A stretch of DNA of 64,000 nucleotides from Simmondsia chinensis. Lineage: Eukaryota; Streptophyta; Magnoliopsida; Caryophyllales; Simmondsiaceae. The notes under the pieces are model-generated. The model worked only from the letters and a program-made list of their open reading frames with translations. It had not been told where the DNA came from and did no database searches. Positions 11,337 through 22,475 of this stretch are shown piece after piece. Positions within the stretch are counted from its first letter, which is position 1. The number at the start of each line of letters is the position of its first letter. Location: the NCBI GenBank assembly GCA_018398585.1, contig JAGTTD010000026.1, positions 4,345,001-4,409,000 of the forward strand. The letters run 5' to 3'. The translations under genes and the position numbers were made by a program.

Positions 11337-11898
11337 TTAATAACCAAAAGGCCAAATGAATGGAATAGTAAAACTGCATTGGAAGTAGATGTCATACCCC
11401 ATTTGTTGTGGACATTCGCCCTGGTCGTAAGTGATTAAGAAAGGCTTGCCTCTGAAATGTATGAGGTCCTTTCGGACATCCCAAAAATTAACCATATCTA
11501 GAGCATATGGAAGCAATTTTGCAATTGGTTCCACATATTCTAATCTTGATTCTTTGGATGCGGCGGAGTACAAAGAATCAATTACCTGTATCCGCCAATC
11601 TTTAAAATGGATGGCAGCAAGGAACCAATGTTGATTAGGTTGATTGATGGGCATGTATATCCAATCCACATCGTGGCAGCGGACCCCATATGTGACATCC
11701 CCGGCAAGAAACTTAATGATCAACGAATCAAAATCATAAAAATCTGACTCGATTGGGATTTCTCCGTTTTGAGTCCGTTTGAGTAGGGGTCCAAATAGAG
11801 GAGCAACCGATGTAGACGCGCATGTTGCCCTCTCGTCGAAATGCTCCGGCCACTGATGTTTCTTCTCCAGAATGTAGTGCAGAACTACATCCATTTCC
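11337..11898 (-). pseudogene. Ulp1 peptidase-domain exon lacking the catalytic Cys
   Basis: Begins after a splice acceptor (TTGCAG) and joins the upstream WLTDE exon in frame. Visible C48 features in order: WIYMPINQPNQHWFLAAI with the catalytic His, QVIDSL with the catalytic Asp, and the oxyanion-side QGECPQQMGYD segment. Family members then read D-C-G-[VIM]-[FY]; here it reads D-I-Y-F, as though the six bases for Cys-Gly were removed in frame. The stop follows soon after (FGY at 11337), shorter than most C48 domains after the Cys. Flanking residues are otherwise well kept. Confidence 0.75.
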
Positions 11899-11954
11899 TG
11901 CAATTCAGCACTAGTTAGTTGAAACACCCTAACACAAGTTGTTCTTAGGCAAGT

Positions 11955-12340
11955 AAAACCTATCATACATGATGTATGGTTAACCATATACCACTAATCA
12001 CTTCACACACACATAAATAAGTTGATTTTACACAATTAAACCCTATCATACATGGTGTATGACTAATCATACACCACTCTTTACTTAAAACATACTAACA
12101 CAAGTTGATTTTACACATTTAAAACCAATCATATACGGTGTATGACTAATAATACACCACTTGCTAACTTAACACACAATAACATAGGCCAATTTACACC
12201 ATTAAAATATATCATACATGGTATATGATTGATCATACACCACTTATTACTTGAAACACACCTATACAAGTTGATTTCACACCCTTAAAACCTATCATAC
12301 ACGGTATATTATTCATCATACACCACTAATTTATTGACAC
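11955..12340 (-). repeat. 83-bp palindromic units inside a Ulp1 intron
   Basis: Four to five units in the reverse (right-half) orientation lie between the WLTDE exon and the peptidase exon, within what must be an intron. Cores read ATCATACA.GGTGTATGA with flanking TTGATTTTACAC blocks. Confidence 0.8.
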
Positions 12341-12902
12341 ACCAACAAAAAACACTGGGATCCAATTACAGTAATCACACGACAAAATTTTCATGATGGG
12401 AAACATACCTCATCCGTAAGCCAGGCGTTGTCGTTTTTCAACCAATACCAAAATTGACCCGTCGTGGCAGTCAAAATAGTAAAATCTATTCGTTGATCTA
12501 GAGGTAACAGAAGGGGAGTCTTCAAATCTCTATAATATATAATAAGAAGCATGATATATAAGCATCCCATAAGAAAGATGCATTCCGGAAACATTTACAT
12601 ACTGATTATCAAAAAGTATAGTGTAAAATCACACTCACTTCTTAACCATTGCGTGGAAACTTTTGTAAAAAGCTTCAAACTGTTTTTTGTCTTCCTTGAA
12701 GGGAGGTCGGAATGGATGGAAGGGCAGAACCGGTTCCGGTCCAGGATGGGTCATTCTTGCCCGTTTACTCTTAGCCTCCGCGGTCCATTCTTCACCTTTG
12801 TACTTGGGATTTGGCTTGGTGTCCCTCTTCTCTTGCCCCAATCTCAAAACTGTCTCGGACAATGTCATCAAGTTTTCAACGCCATCCACACGCGTTGACG
12901 AT

Positions 12903-13222
12903 GGTTCCTTGTAGACATTTTCCTCGTCCCTGGTTGGCAGAGCAAATACCAAAGTCAATAAACCTCAACATGCATGAAAACATACCAAATTGGGACAATA
13001 ACAAGGATCCGTAGTGTCTTACCCAGTACGTGTGGGAGAAATAATAATTGCTCGCTCAATTGGTTCCTTGTAGACATTTTCCCTGTCCCTCGTTTGGCAG
13101 AGCAAATACCAAAGTCAATAAACCTGAACATGCATGAAAACATACCAAATTGGGACAATAACAAGGATCCGTAGTGTCTTACCTGGTACATGTAGGAGAA
13201 ATAATAATTGCTTGCTCAATTG
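12903..13222 (-). repeat. 159-bp tandem duplication across an exon edge
   Basis: Two adjacent copies (12903-13061 and 13062-13222) with few differences. Each includes the GAAAATGTCTACAAGGAACC coding end and the intronic CATGCATGAAAACATACC block, so an exon boundary of the Ulp1 gene is duplicated. Confidence 0.85.
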
Positions 13223-13804
13223 GGGATGGATGAGCGGAAGTCGATCAATAGATATGTGGTGATGTGGCATGCGGTGGACAGTCTGAGAGCTCCTTAATCA
13301 TTGCCTCCTGAGCCTCAAACCGTTGTTCGTATATTTGCAGCTGAAGCTGCTGCACTTCAAGTCTGCTTTCGAAGTGCATCCGCATTATTTGCATATCTTT
13401 CTCCATCACTTCGAATCTCTCCATAACCTGCAGTAATTCCTCCAATTGTCATAAACATGAATTTGAATAATATAGTACTTACAAGGATAAAAATGCAATT
13501 AAATAAACACAAAACAAAATGTCAATACCGATTGATACGCCAAATTGGGCGACGTAGTAGATGGTTCCTCCTGGGATGCCGGCAAAGGGTGTTGAGTTGC
13601 CAATGGTTCTAGTTCATCACCTGGATCTGCTGGCATTACCTTAACAGGAGATTGAACCCCCTTCTCACCATCCTCAGCAAAGGGGATGCCTTGTAGATTA
13701 GGCTGATTGGCTTCCGCACTCGTCAATCCAATCGGTTCGGCATTCAATTGCTGATCAAAGGAAGATACATCATATGAACGTTAGTAAAATTACAAATCAT
13801 AATT

Positions 13805-14521
13805 CTAACCCAAATGATATGAAACAACTAGTAGTAAAACAGCAACAACATAATGTATCATTACCTGATCAAATACCATTGAGAGCAGAGCGGCATACGA
13901 AACCTTAACACACATCTTCCAGTTAAGGATCCGCCCAAGAGGCTGGTTACCAACCCTCACCACCCCAACCTTGGCAAGGTCTGGAAGGGTTTCCAGGCAA
14001 AATATGGAAACCACATCATAGAACCCATGGACGGAGTAGGTCCTTTCTAAACCGTGTTGCATTTTTGCCACGAAATCCTTGAGCTTCCGCACCAAGAATT
14101 TCCAGCTCAAGGATCCCCAAGCAACACTGTTAAAAGAGTCCACGTCGTCCACGAGGGCCAGGATGTTCGGGTCAATGCCTGTTCGCTTGTGTTTGGCGAA
14201 CGGTAGACCCTCAACCAAGTAGGCAATAGCAAGCTTAACCTGGTCCCCATGATGGAGCAGGTTCTGCATGCTTCTAGCAGTTGTTGCCTACTCATCCTCC
14301 CCCGCCGCGTACCTCTTCCACACCGGCATATCTGAAGCCGGTTAGAATGCAAAATTCCCTCCTTCTGAGGTGCACTAACTTCCCACCAAATGAGAATGAT
14401 AACTCCTCGGGATTTGGATTGGCCACCTAATGGAGAAGGAAAATGTGAATTAGACAATGCCAGAAGCCGACATTAGTCTCACTCAGCTCAAGCAGATGCC
14501 CGACATTGTATTGTGAAACAA
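13805..14521 (-). pseudogene. DUF1985-like region of the Ulp1-type gene
   Basis: Read on the minus strand through frame changes: SQYNVGHLLELSETNVGFW, then EELSFSFGGKLVHLRREGI, then YLVEGLPFAKHKRTGIDPN followed by LALVDDVDSFNSVAWGSLSW and KFLVRKLKDF. The E-E-x-x-F-x-F-G-G-K and L-V-D-D-x-x-x-F-N-x-x-x-W-G patterns are those of DUF1985, found upstream of Ulp1 domains in plant MULE-borne genes. The function of the domain is unknown. Confidence 0.65.
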
Positions 14522-14829
14522 GGGCAAGCTGTAATGCAAAACACTTTTAGTTAACAAGGGATCATAAATGTAATAGTAAAAAGTCAACATAATTCATATG
14601 GATACTGTGCCAAACCTTGACTTCATCGTCCTTCAAGATTTCCCTAATCTCGTCACAACTTTGGTTGATACTCTCATTTGGTTAACTTGCAGGAATTTCC
14701 AGCAACTCCTTGGGAAAATGTAATCAACCTCCACTGCTGATCGGCTCTTCCTGCGTGTGAAAAATGCCATCTGAAATAAAAGAAAAACATCACAAAACCA
14801 AAGATTAAACCCATGATAAACCATTAAAA

Positions 14830-17630
14830 CAAGCCATGCAAGGTGTATGATTAAGCATACACCACTACTGACTTGAAACACACCAAGACAAGTTGATTTC
14901 ACATAATTAAAACCTACCATACACGATGTATGATTGATCATACACCACTGTTTACTTGATACACATCTTGGTAAGTTCGTTTCACAGCATTAAAAGCAAC
15001 CATACACGGTGTATGATTAATCATACACCACTGTTTACTTCAAATACACCAAGACAAGTTGGTTTTACACCAGTACAACCTATCATATACGGTGTACGAT
15101 TGATCATACACCACTACAGACTTGAAAGACATCAAAACAAGTTGATTTTACACCATTAAAACCAATCATGCACAGTGTATGATTAACCATACACCATTTA
15201 TAACTTAACACACACAAACACATATTGGTTATACACCATTAAAACCAATCATACACAGTGTATGGTTGCTCATAAACCACTAATTACTTAAAAAATGTCT
15301 ACAAAAGTTGATTTTATACCATTAAAACCAATCATACACAGTGTATGATTAACCAAATACCACTGTTTACTTAACACACACAAACACACGTTGGTTATAC
15401 ACTATTAAGACCAATCATACACAGTGTATGATTGCTCATAACCCTTTAATTACTTAAAAAACGTCTACTGAAGTTGATTTTATACCATTAAAATCAATCA
15501 TACACAGTGTATGATTAACCATACCCCATTGTTTACTTAACACACACAACACACGATGGTTATACACCATTAAAACTAATCATACACAGTGTATGCTTGC
15601 TCATAACCCACTAATTACATAAAAAACGTCCACACAGGTTGATTTTACACTATTAAAACCAATCATATACAGTGTATGATTAACCATACACCATTTATTA
15701 CTTAACACACACAAATACACGTTGGTTATAAACTATTAAAACCAATCATACACAGTGTATGGCTGCTCATAAACCACTAATTACTTAAAAAATGTCTACA
15801 CAAGTGGTTTACTTGATACACATCTTGGTAAGTTCGTTTCATAGCATTAAAAGCAACCATACACGGTGTATGATTAATCATACACCACTATTTACTTTAA
15901 ATACACCAAGACAAGTTGGTTTTACACCAGTACAACCTATCATACACCATGTACGATTGATCATACACCACTACTGACTTGAAAGACATCAAAACGAGTT
16001 GATTTTACACCATTAAAACCAATCATACACAGTGTATGATTAACCATACACCATTTATTACTTAACACACACAAATACACGTTGGTTATACACCATTAGA
16101 ACCAATCATACACAGTGTATGGTTGCTCATAAACCACTAATTACTTAAAAAACGTCTACACAAGTTGATTTTACACCATTAAAACCAATCATATACAGTG
16201 TATCATTAACCATACACCACTGTTTACTTAGCACACAGAAACACACGTTGGTTATACACCATTAAAACCAATCTACACAGTGTATGATTGCTCATAACCC
16301 ACTAATTACTTAAAAAATGTCTACAGAAGTTGATTTTACACCATTAAAACTAATCATACACAGTGTATGATTAACCATACTCCATTGTTTACTTAACACA
16401 CACAACATATGTTGGTTATACACCATTAAAACTAATCATACACAGTGTATGGTTGCTCATAACCCACTAATTACTTAAAAAATGTCAACACAGGTTGATT
16501 TTATACCATTAAAACCAATCATATACAGTGTATGATTAACCATACACCATTTATTACTTAACACACACAAACACACGTTGGTTATAAACTATTAAAACCA
16601 ATCATACACAGTGTATGGTTGCTCATAAACCACTAATTACTTAAAAAACGTCTACACAAGTTGATTTTACGCCATTAAAACCAATCATACACAGTGTATG
16701 ATTAACCATACACCACAGTTTACTTAACACACACAAATACACGTTGGTTATACACCATTAAAACCAATCATACACAGTGTATGATTGCTCATAACCCACT
16801 AATTACTTAAAAAAAATATCTACATAAGTTGATTTTACACCATTAAGACCAATCATGCACAGTGTATGATTAACCATACACCATTTATTACTTAACACAC
16901 ACAAACACATGTTGGTTATACACCATTAAAACCAATCATACACAGTGTATGGTTGCTCATAAACCACTAATTACTTAAAAAACATCTACATAAGCTGATT
17001 TTACACCATTAAAACTAATCATACACAGTGTATGATTAACCATACACCACTGTTTACTTAACACACACAAACACACGTTGGTTATACACCATTAAAACCA
17101 ATCATACACGGTGTATGGTTGCTCATAACCCACTAATTACTTAAAAAATATCTACACAAGTTGATTTTACACCATTAAAACCAATCATACATAGTGTATG
17201 ATTAACCATACACCATTTATTACTCAACACACACAAGCACACGTTGGTTATACACCATTAAAACCAATCATACACAGTGTATGGTTGCTCAAAAACCACT
17301 AATTACTTAAAAAACATCTACACAAGTTGATTTTACACCATTAAAACCAATCACACACAGTGTATGATTAACCATACACCACTGTTTACTTAACACACAT
17401 AAACAAACATTGGTTATACACCATTAGAACCAGTCCTACACAGTGTATGATTGCTCATAGACACCAATTACTTACAAAATGTGTACACAAGTTGATTTTA
17501 CACCATTAAAATCAATCATACACAGTGTATGATTAACCATACACCATTGTTTACTTAACACACACAAACACACGTTGGTTATATACCATTAAACGCAATC
17601 ATACACAGTGTATGGTTGCTCATAAACCAT
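14830..17630 (-). repeat. Right array of 83-bp palindromic units
   Basis: About 33 units, in the opposite orientation to the left array. Palindrome cores (ATCATACAC, one base, GTGTATGAT and variants) step by almost exactly 83 bp (15171, 15254, 15337, 15420). Alternate units differ, one continuing ATTAACCATACACCA and the other GTTGCTCATAAACCACTAA, so the true repeat is largely a ~166-bp dimer. The first ~0.4 kb (14830-15130) resembles the left array more than the rest, and a copy of it recurs at 15805-15990. Confidence 0.92.
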
Positions 17631-18134
17631 CCATGTGTGTCGACACACAGGGATTACACGAAACACACTTATAAAGGTTGATTTTACATCATTATACCAC
17701 AAAATATGCAGAAGTTGATTTTACACCAATAAAACACACTAACCCTTACTCACAAAAGCCACTAACACCAAAACCCTAAACCCTAACAAATACTATGCAC
17801 TATGTTCAAGAAATCGTACTAAACAAACGCATATTATACATTTCCCTACAAAAATAACTTCGGAAATCGGTGCTCACCTTCGGAAATGGTGATTAAACCC
17901 TAGAGCAGCTAGAGAGCAAGGATGAAGGTGTGAAAACAGAGGATGTCCTTGGACGAACACACACCTCTACAGATAGACCCACGAGAAAGAGAATTGCAGC
18001 TGAAGTTAGAGGAGAAAGAGGATGAACGGGTGAGAGAAAGAGGAGAGAGAGTGTGGCTTGCAAAACACGTTTGGTTTTGGGGAAGAGAGAAGACGGGAAG
18101 GGGAGGGGGTAAATTCAAAATTTTTACAGCTGTG

Positions 18135-18337
18135 GAATTAAATGTGAGGAGAGAGAAGCGGAGATGGAAGGGACAGGGGCTACTGTATGCATTAAATGAG
18201 GAGAGAGAAAAAGGACGGGTGGGGGGTGGGAGGCGTAGGGGTGGGAGGGCATTTTTGTCCAAAAAGACTTATTTAAGGTTACTGGGGTCTATTTTAGGTT
18301 AAAAGGGAGTTGGGGGGTCTACAAGGGGTGATTTCCC
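18135..18337 (-). repeat. MULE terminal inverted repeat, right
   Basis: Reverse complement of the left TIR with small indels; G/A-rich on the plus strand. Short open frames around 17909-18302 are by-products of this purine-rich composition. Confidence 0.88.
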
Positions 18338-18346
18338 TTGAAAATA
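18338..18346. repeat. 9-bp target site duplication, right copy
   Basis: TTGAAAATA, identical to 499-507. Confidence 0.93.
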
Positions 18347-19493
18347 AGCCGCAGATCTAACTTTATGTTTGGGGCAGCAGATACAAATTTAGAATAATAA
18401 ATATTTTAAGTCAAAGCCTTTCTATATATAAACACAAATTGTCCCCATCTAAATTTTATATAACATGGGTTTTGCCATTCAATAATTGAAAAGGCCAATG
18501 CTTCAGTCATCAATATGTATATTATAGTCATCTATTTTGGGCGTTTTCATATTTTATTGTTTGCCTCGGATTCTTACTTCTTGTACTTAATATTAAAATT
18601 TTTCAAAAAAAGTTAAAATATATGTAATACTAATTGCATATTAGTATATGAAGGTTTACAATGTTATGGATAAAATACTTAAAAAAATTAAAAAAAAAGA
18701 TTAAAAAACATATAAATGTGAATTGTTGCACGACGACTCGAATGTCGTGCAACATACAACAACTTCTTGTAATATATCCGAAATGGCATGCAACGGGTTG
18801 CGAATAGTGAAGTGTGCCATTTTGCTAAATATTTTTCCAACTATGCCAATTTGCTAAATTTTTTTGCTTTTGTGCCATTTTGCTAAAAAAAATCTTATCC
18901 TTCTAATATTGTTGTTTGACTTTGATTATATTGCAAATTAAGATTGCCAATCAATTATGGATAGTTTACGGTACGGATTTAAGTTAGCCTGATTTTGATC
19001 CTCACATTATATTTTATCACAATGATAACCTTAATGCCCTTTTTTTTGATTTGACAACTTGGTAAATGGGGTAAAGAGAGGTGAAAAGGGGAGGGTAAAT
19101 AAGGGAGAGGGTAAGGTAATATCCTATTTTTGTTTGGATATGTCAAAATAAGAGAAGTAAAGGTAGAGAGAAAAAAATAAGTTATAGTTAAAATAAGGAT
19201 AAAATTATCCAAAATTTTTTTAAAATTTATCTTACTCCCCTTTACCCCCAATTTGGGGGTTAAAGAAAATGGAGGTAAAGGAGGGTAAGTTTTTACCCCC
19301 ATTACCCTCCTTTACCCCTTTTCATGTTTTGCCAAATGGGGGTAACAATTTATTCCCCATTACCCTTACCCTCTTTACCCCCCATTATTCTTTTGCCAAA
19401 TAGGGGGTAAAGGTTTACGCTATAAGCTCTAAATTTAGATTAACATTAAATTAGGGTTTAAGATACGAACTAGCCTAAGGGCATATAACATCT
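18347..19493. other. Intergenic stretch with small repeats, no gene
   Basis: AT-rich. Contains a perfect 11-bp-arm hairpin (18724-18754), three copies of a TGTGCCATTTTGCTAAA-like word (18811-18890), and a region (19040-19400) of repeated GGGGTAAA / TTTACCCC and TTTGCCAAAT words in both orientations, which may be a degraded MITE. Confidence 0.5.
18724..18754. repeat. Short perfect hairpin
   Basis: TGTTGCACGAC and its exact reverse complement are separated by a 9-base loop. There is no U-run or gene context to call it a terminator. Confidence 0.7.
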
Positions 19494-20225
19494 CATTACA
19501 AGAAAATGTCAAAAATCCGAAGCAAAAAACCCACTTTTATCATTTATGATAGATTTGACTCTGTCATCTACCATCGTAGAAGGCCATATCATTAAAGGTC
19601 TTTTACGATGATTCCGTCGTAAATGATAAGGTTACTATTTACGACGGTTCTTTAATCCTTCGTAAATAATTACCTTATCATTTATAACATAGTTTTTTTA
19701 TTTACGATAGAGTTTTCCGTCGCTTGTGTATAAATAACAATGACAGTTTTTTATTCCATCATAAATAGTTTCCTTATCATTTATAACATAGTTTTTTTTT
19801 TATTTACGACAGAGTTTTCCGTCGCTTGTGTATAAATAATAATGACAGTTTTTTTTATTCCATCATAAATAACATATTAACTACGACGGACCTTTTCGTT
19901 GCAACTATATAAATGTTAGCGACGGCTGTTTATTCCATCGTAAATAATATTTTACTTACGGCGGAACTTTCCATCACAACTATATAAACATTAACGACAG
20001 GTTGTTTACTCATCATAAATAATATGACATTTATGACGGAATTTTTCATCTTATTTGTATACACCTTAGCAATAGATTTGTTACACTTTCCATCGTAATT
20101 GTATATACATTAGGGAAGATTTTGCTACTCCATCATAAATAGCATGTTGATTACGACAAAATTATGCGTCGTAACTGCATGCACATTAATAAGAATTTAT
20201 CTATCATCAATGCTGGTTCCAGTAA
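19494..20225. repeat. CACTA subterminal repeats
   Basis: Many copies of a TTTACGA(C/T)GG-like motif and its complement, e.g. 19615-19680, with a ~107-bp tandem duplication (about 19672-19778 and 19779-19885) that repeats TTTATAACATAG, TTCCGTCGCTTGTGTATAAA and AATGACAG. Such motifs are where CACTA-encoded proteins bind. Confidence 0.7.
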
Positions 20226-20558
20226 CAACATTTAACCGATCTAATAACAAGAATCAAATATGAATTCCATAATTGTTAAAGCATGCTCATATCATGAGTA
20301 CTTTTGCTCAAAAAATGAATCAACATATAAAATCTTGCATATCACCACAATATGAGATGATTAATACCTTACTGATATATATCTAGAGAACAAACTCGCG
20401 CAACTCATGTATATCAACATACAAAATCTTTCAATTTGCCCAAAAACAATAAAAAGTATCAACATGTAATCGCCTCAAAGTTTTAAGCAGCAAAAAGCAA
20501 CATACCCAGTGCCCTAAGGGCTCTCGTCTAAGTAGGGTCCACAGCCTGGAGGCGCGCC

Positions 20559-20577
20559 GGGGGGGGGGGGGGGGGGG
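20559..20577 (+). repeat. G19 homopolymer next to a GC-rich patch
   Basis: A run of 19 G follows GGCGCGCC and a ~50-bp GC-rich patch inside otherwise AT-rich CACTA sequence. Confidence 0.8.
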
Positions 20578-21297
20578 AATGTACGGAGCCTCAAAGTTTC
20601 GAGTAGATAAAGATAAAAAAAATTGATAATCTTCCATTCTTTGCACTTTAATCTCACAACCCTACAAGACATACATTTATAACAAGAGTTAAGCTCATAT
20701 AATATATACATTTATTGTAAACATGAAAGAAAAAATAAATGCATAGACCAAATAAGCACATCTCAAGTCACCACCCATCGACAACAATTCCCATAAGGGA
20801 ACCATTGCACAATGGGCAAAATTTAGTAGATATATATGCAAAGCTGTATCAATTAAGGTCTTCTATAAGTTTGGTTTGAACCAAACAAAAGTGAAAGTAT
20901 AGTTTCAATAGAAACTAAAAAAGAACGCATAAATAATACTTACTAGTAATCACCTTCGGAGGAAGATTGGCTACCACAAGAAGATTGCCGAAGTACTATG
21001 TCAGTAAACATTTGACCCGATCTTACAACTTGTCCATATCTCTTTGATAAACAGTTTGTACTTCACTTATCTGTTTTTGGTGGTTGTCTTGTATGTTATC
21101 GACGTGATTTGTTAGAGTAAAGTTAACCTTACAAGGTTCAAGCGCTCTCAAATCTTTAGACCTCACACCACACCAAGAACAGATCACATGATCATGATCC
21201 TGGGCTCCAAAACATTTCTCTATCCACTTCAATCCAGACATAGAAGGTTTTTTTTTTTTTCAAACTTTTAAACAATCTCATCCTACAACAAACAAAT

Positions 21298-21302
21298 TAA
21301 CC
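21298..21302. repeat. Copia TSD, left (TAACC)
   Basis: TAACC here matches TAACC at 29538-29542, directly outside the two LTRs. Confidence 0.9.
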
Positions 21303-21722
21303 TGTGCGGAAATGCGAAATCCCAAGTATTTAATTTGAATCAAATACTACAACCAAACAAGAAGTAATATAGATAAAAGAGAAAAAAAATACAATAATTT
21401 ACGTGGAAACCCCTCTTCAATTGAGAGGGGAGAAAACTACGGGCGGAGATGAAGACTTTTATTGACTTGAGAATAGAATAATTTCAATTCACTTCTCTTT
21501 CTCTCTCTCAAGGATGACGCCGGCGCTCACTTTAATTGGATACCCTCCACATGAACCCTAGGGTTATATACATATACCAGCGTGGAAAATAGACTCTCGA
21601 TCGATCAGCCCGGCCCCTACTGCTGTCCTGCGTTTCTCTCTAACACGCTTACTCGATCGATCGACAAGCTCACGACAACAAAAATAATAATAAGTCACTA
21701 AATTTGAGGCATATTCCTAACA
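21303..21722 (-). repeat. Copia-1 3' LTR
   Basis: 420 bp, TGTTAGGAATATGCC to TTTCCGCACA on the minus strand. Contains palindromic CGATCGATCG words. Preceded (minus strand) by the polypurine tract AAGGTGGAGGCT. Confidence 0.9.
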
Positions 21723-21762
21723 AGCCTCCACCTTGACTCAAATTTAACACCGAAATAAAAAT

Positions 21763-22349
21763 ACCTCTGATGCGTGCCGAGTGCAACAAATTAAAATTAA
21801 ACTCTAAATCAACCTAACTAACTAGTAGATAGGGTAAGTAGAGGTCAATCCCACAAGGATAAAAGTGTTTCAATTATCTAAATTCGAGTTTCCTAAATAA
21901 CTAATCTAATAACGCAAGTAAATTTCGGGGGGGGGGGGGGGGGGGGGTTTCTGGATTCAACAATCTAAAGTACGCGAGATGAGGTAATCTATTAAAGATG
22001 TGAACTTTCTAAAGGTTCTTAACAATATATTAAAAACATTCAGTAGAGAATACAGAAATTTACCATGAATTTAGTAATTAATCATCAACACATTCAGTTC
22101 ACTAGTTTAAATAGATTGACCGTAGAATTTACGAACGAAGGTATTATTCCCTATCTTTCCTTAATTTTGGTTTAATCCGGATGACTTGCAATTAAACCCT
22201 AACCACTAAACAACCCTCAAACGATTGCAAAGTTTAATCTAATGGCAGCTTTAACGAATAAGAAAGACATCATCAATCCTAGACAATAACATACGACGAC
22301 GCAGATATTTAATCAAGACTATGAAACACATAACAGAAAGCATAAACTT
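21763..22349 (-). repeat. Athila 3' LTR remnant
   Basis: Matches 23572-24158 closely, including a long poly-G tract (21927-21947, G21) at the equivalent position of both LTRs. Truncated where it meets gag. Confidence 0.88.
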
Positions 22350-22475
22350 AACCATTTAATAAGTCATGGGCTGCCTTTGTTGAAATTGCAATTGCGAAAA
22401 GCCAGGCGAATTGTTAGGAAACGCATTCCTTGCTCCTTGGTTGTCGTATCTCAAATTTGGGTGGTCCCTCCATCC

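Larger units (their letters stand above)
11337..14770 (-). pseudogene. Ulp1-like C48 cysteine protease gene carried by the MULE
   Basis: Antisense to the transposase fragment. From 5' to 3': a possible first exon at ~14770 (MAFFTRRKSRSAVEVDY); a DUF1985-like region (14521-13862); an acidic linker (13747-13499); a coiled coil rich in Glu/Met/Gln (13445-13245); a basic/proline linker (12958-12635) with PFRPPFKEDKKQFEAF; an exon ending WLTDE before a GT donor (~12410); and the peptidase exon (11898-11337). ULP proteases remove SUMO from proteins; plant KI-MULEs carry such genes without known need for transposition. Frameshifts in the DUF1985 part, a 159-bp duplication and loss of the catalytic Cys make this copy very likely inactive. 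Exon limits are my estimates from frame and splice signals. Confidence 0.75.
508..18337 (+). mobile_element. Giant Mutator-like element (MULE) with Ulp1-like cargo
   Basis: The element is 17.8 kb, bounded by matching inverted termini (GGGAAATTACCCCC at the left; GGGAAATCACCCCT on the minus strand at the right) and a perfect 9-bp target duplication. It contains a fragment of transposase N terminus (3089-3834, plus strand), an antisense Ulp1-like C48 peptidase gene (14770 to 11337) and long mirrored arrays of ~83-bp palindromic units. A transposase gene plus an antisense ULP-like gene is known from the Kaonashi/KI-MULE type of plant MULE. No catalytic DDE core or SWIM zinc finger of a MURA-type transposase was found, so this copy is probably non-autonomous. 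About 5.6 kb of its length is a later LTR retrotransposon insertion (3835-9433). Confidence 0.9.

Noticed and set aside
14830..17630. Regularly spaced palindromic repeats resembling a CRISPR array
   Set aside because: The intervening sequence is also repeated (83/166-bp units), there are no unique spacers or cas genes, and the DNA is plant nuclear.
17765..17790. Telomere-like CCCTAAACCCTAAC
   Set aside because: Only about two degenerate units within the MULE subterminal zone; not a telomere or interstitial telomere array.
17909..18302. Open frames of ~118 codons on both strands
   Set aside because: Located in the purine/pyrimidine-biased MULE inverted repeat; low complexity and no domain pattern.
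19016..19400. Possible MITE with GGGGTAAA/TTTACCCC inverted words
   Set aside because: Words recur in both orientations but no clean terminal pair or target duplication could be fixed by eye.
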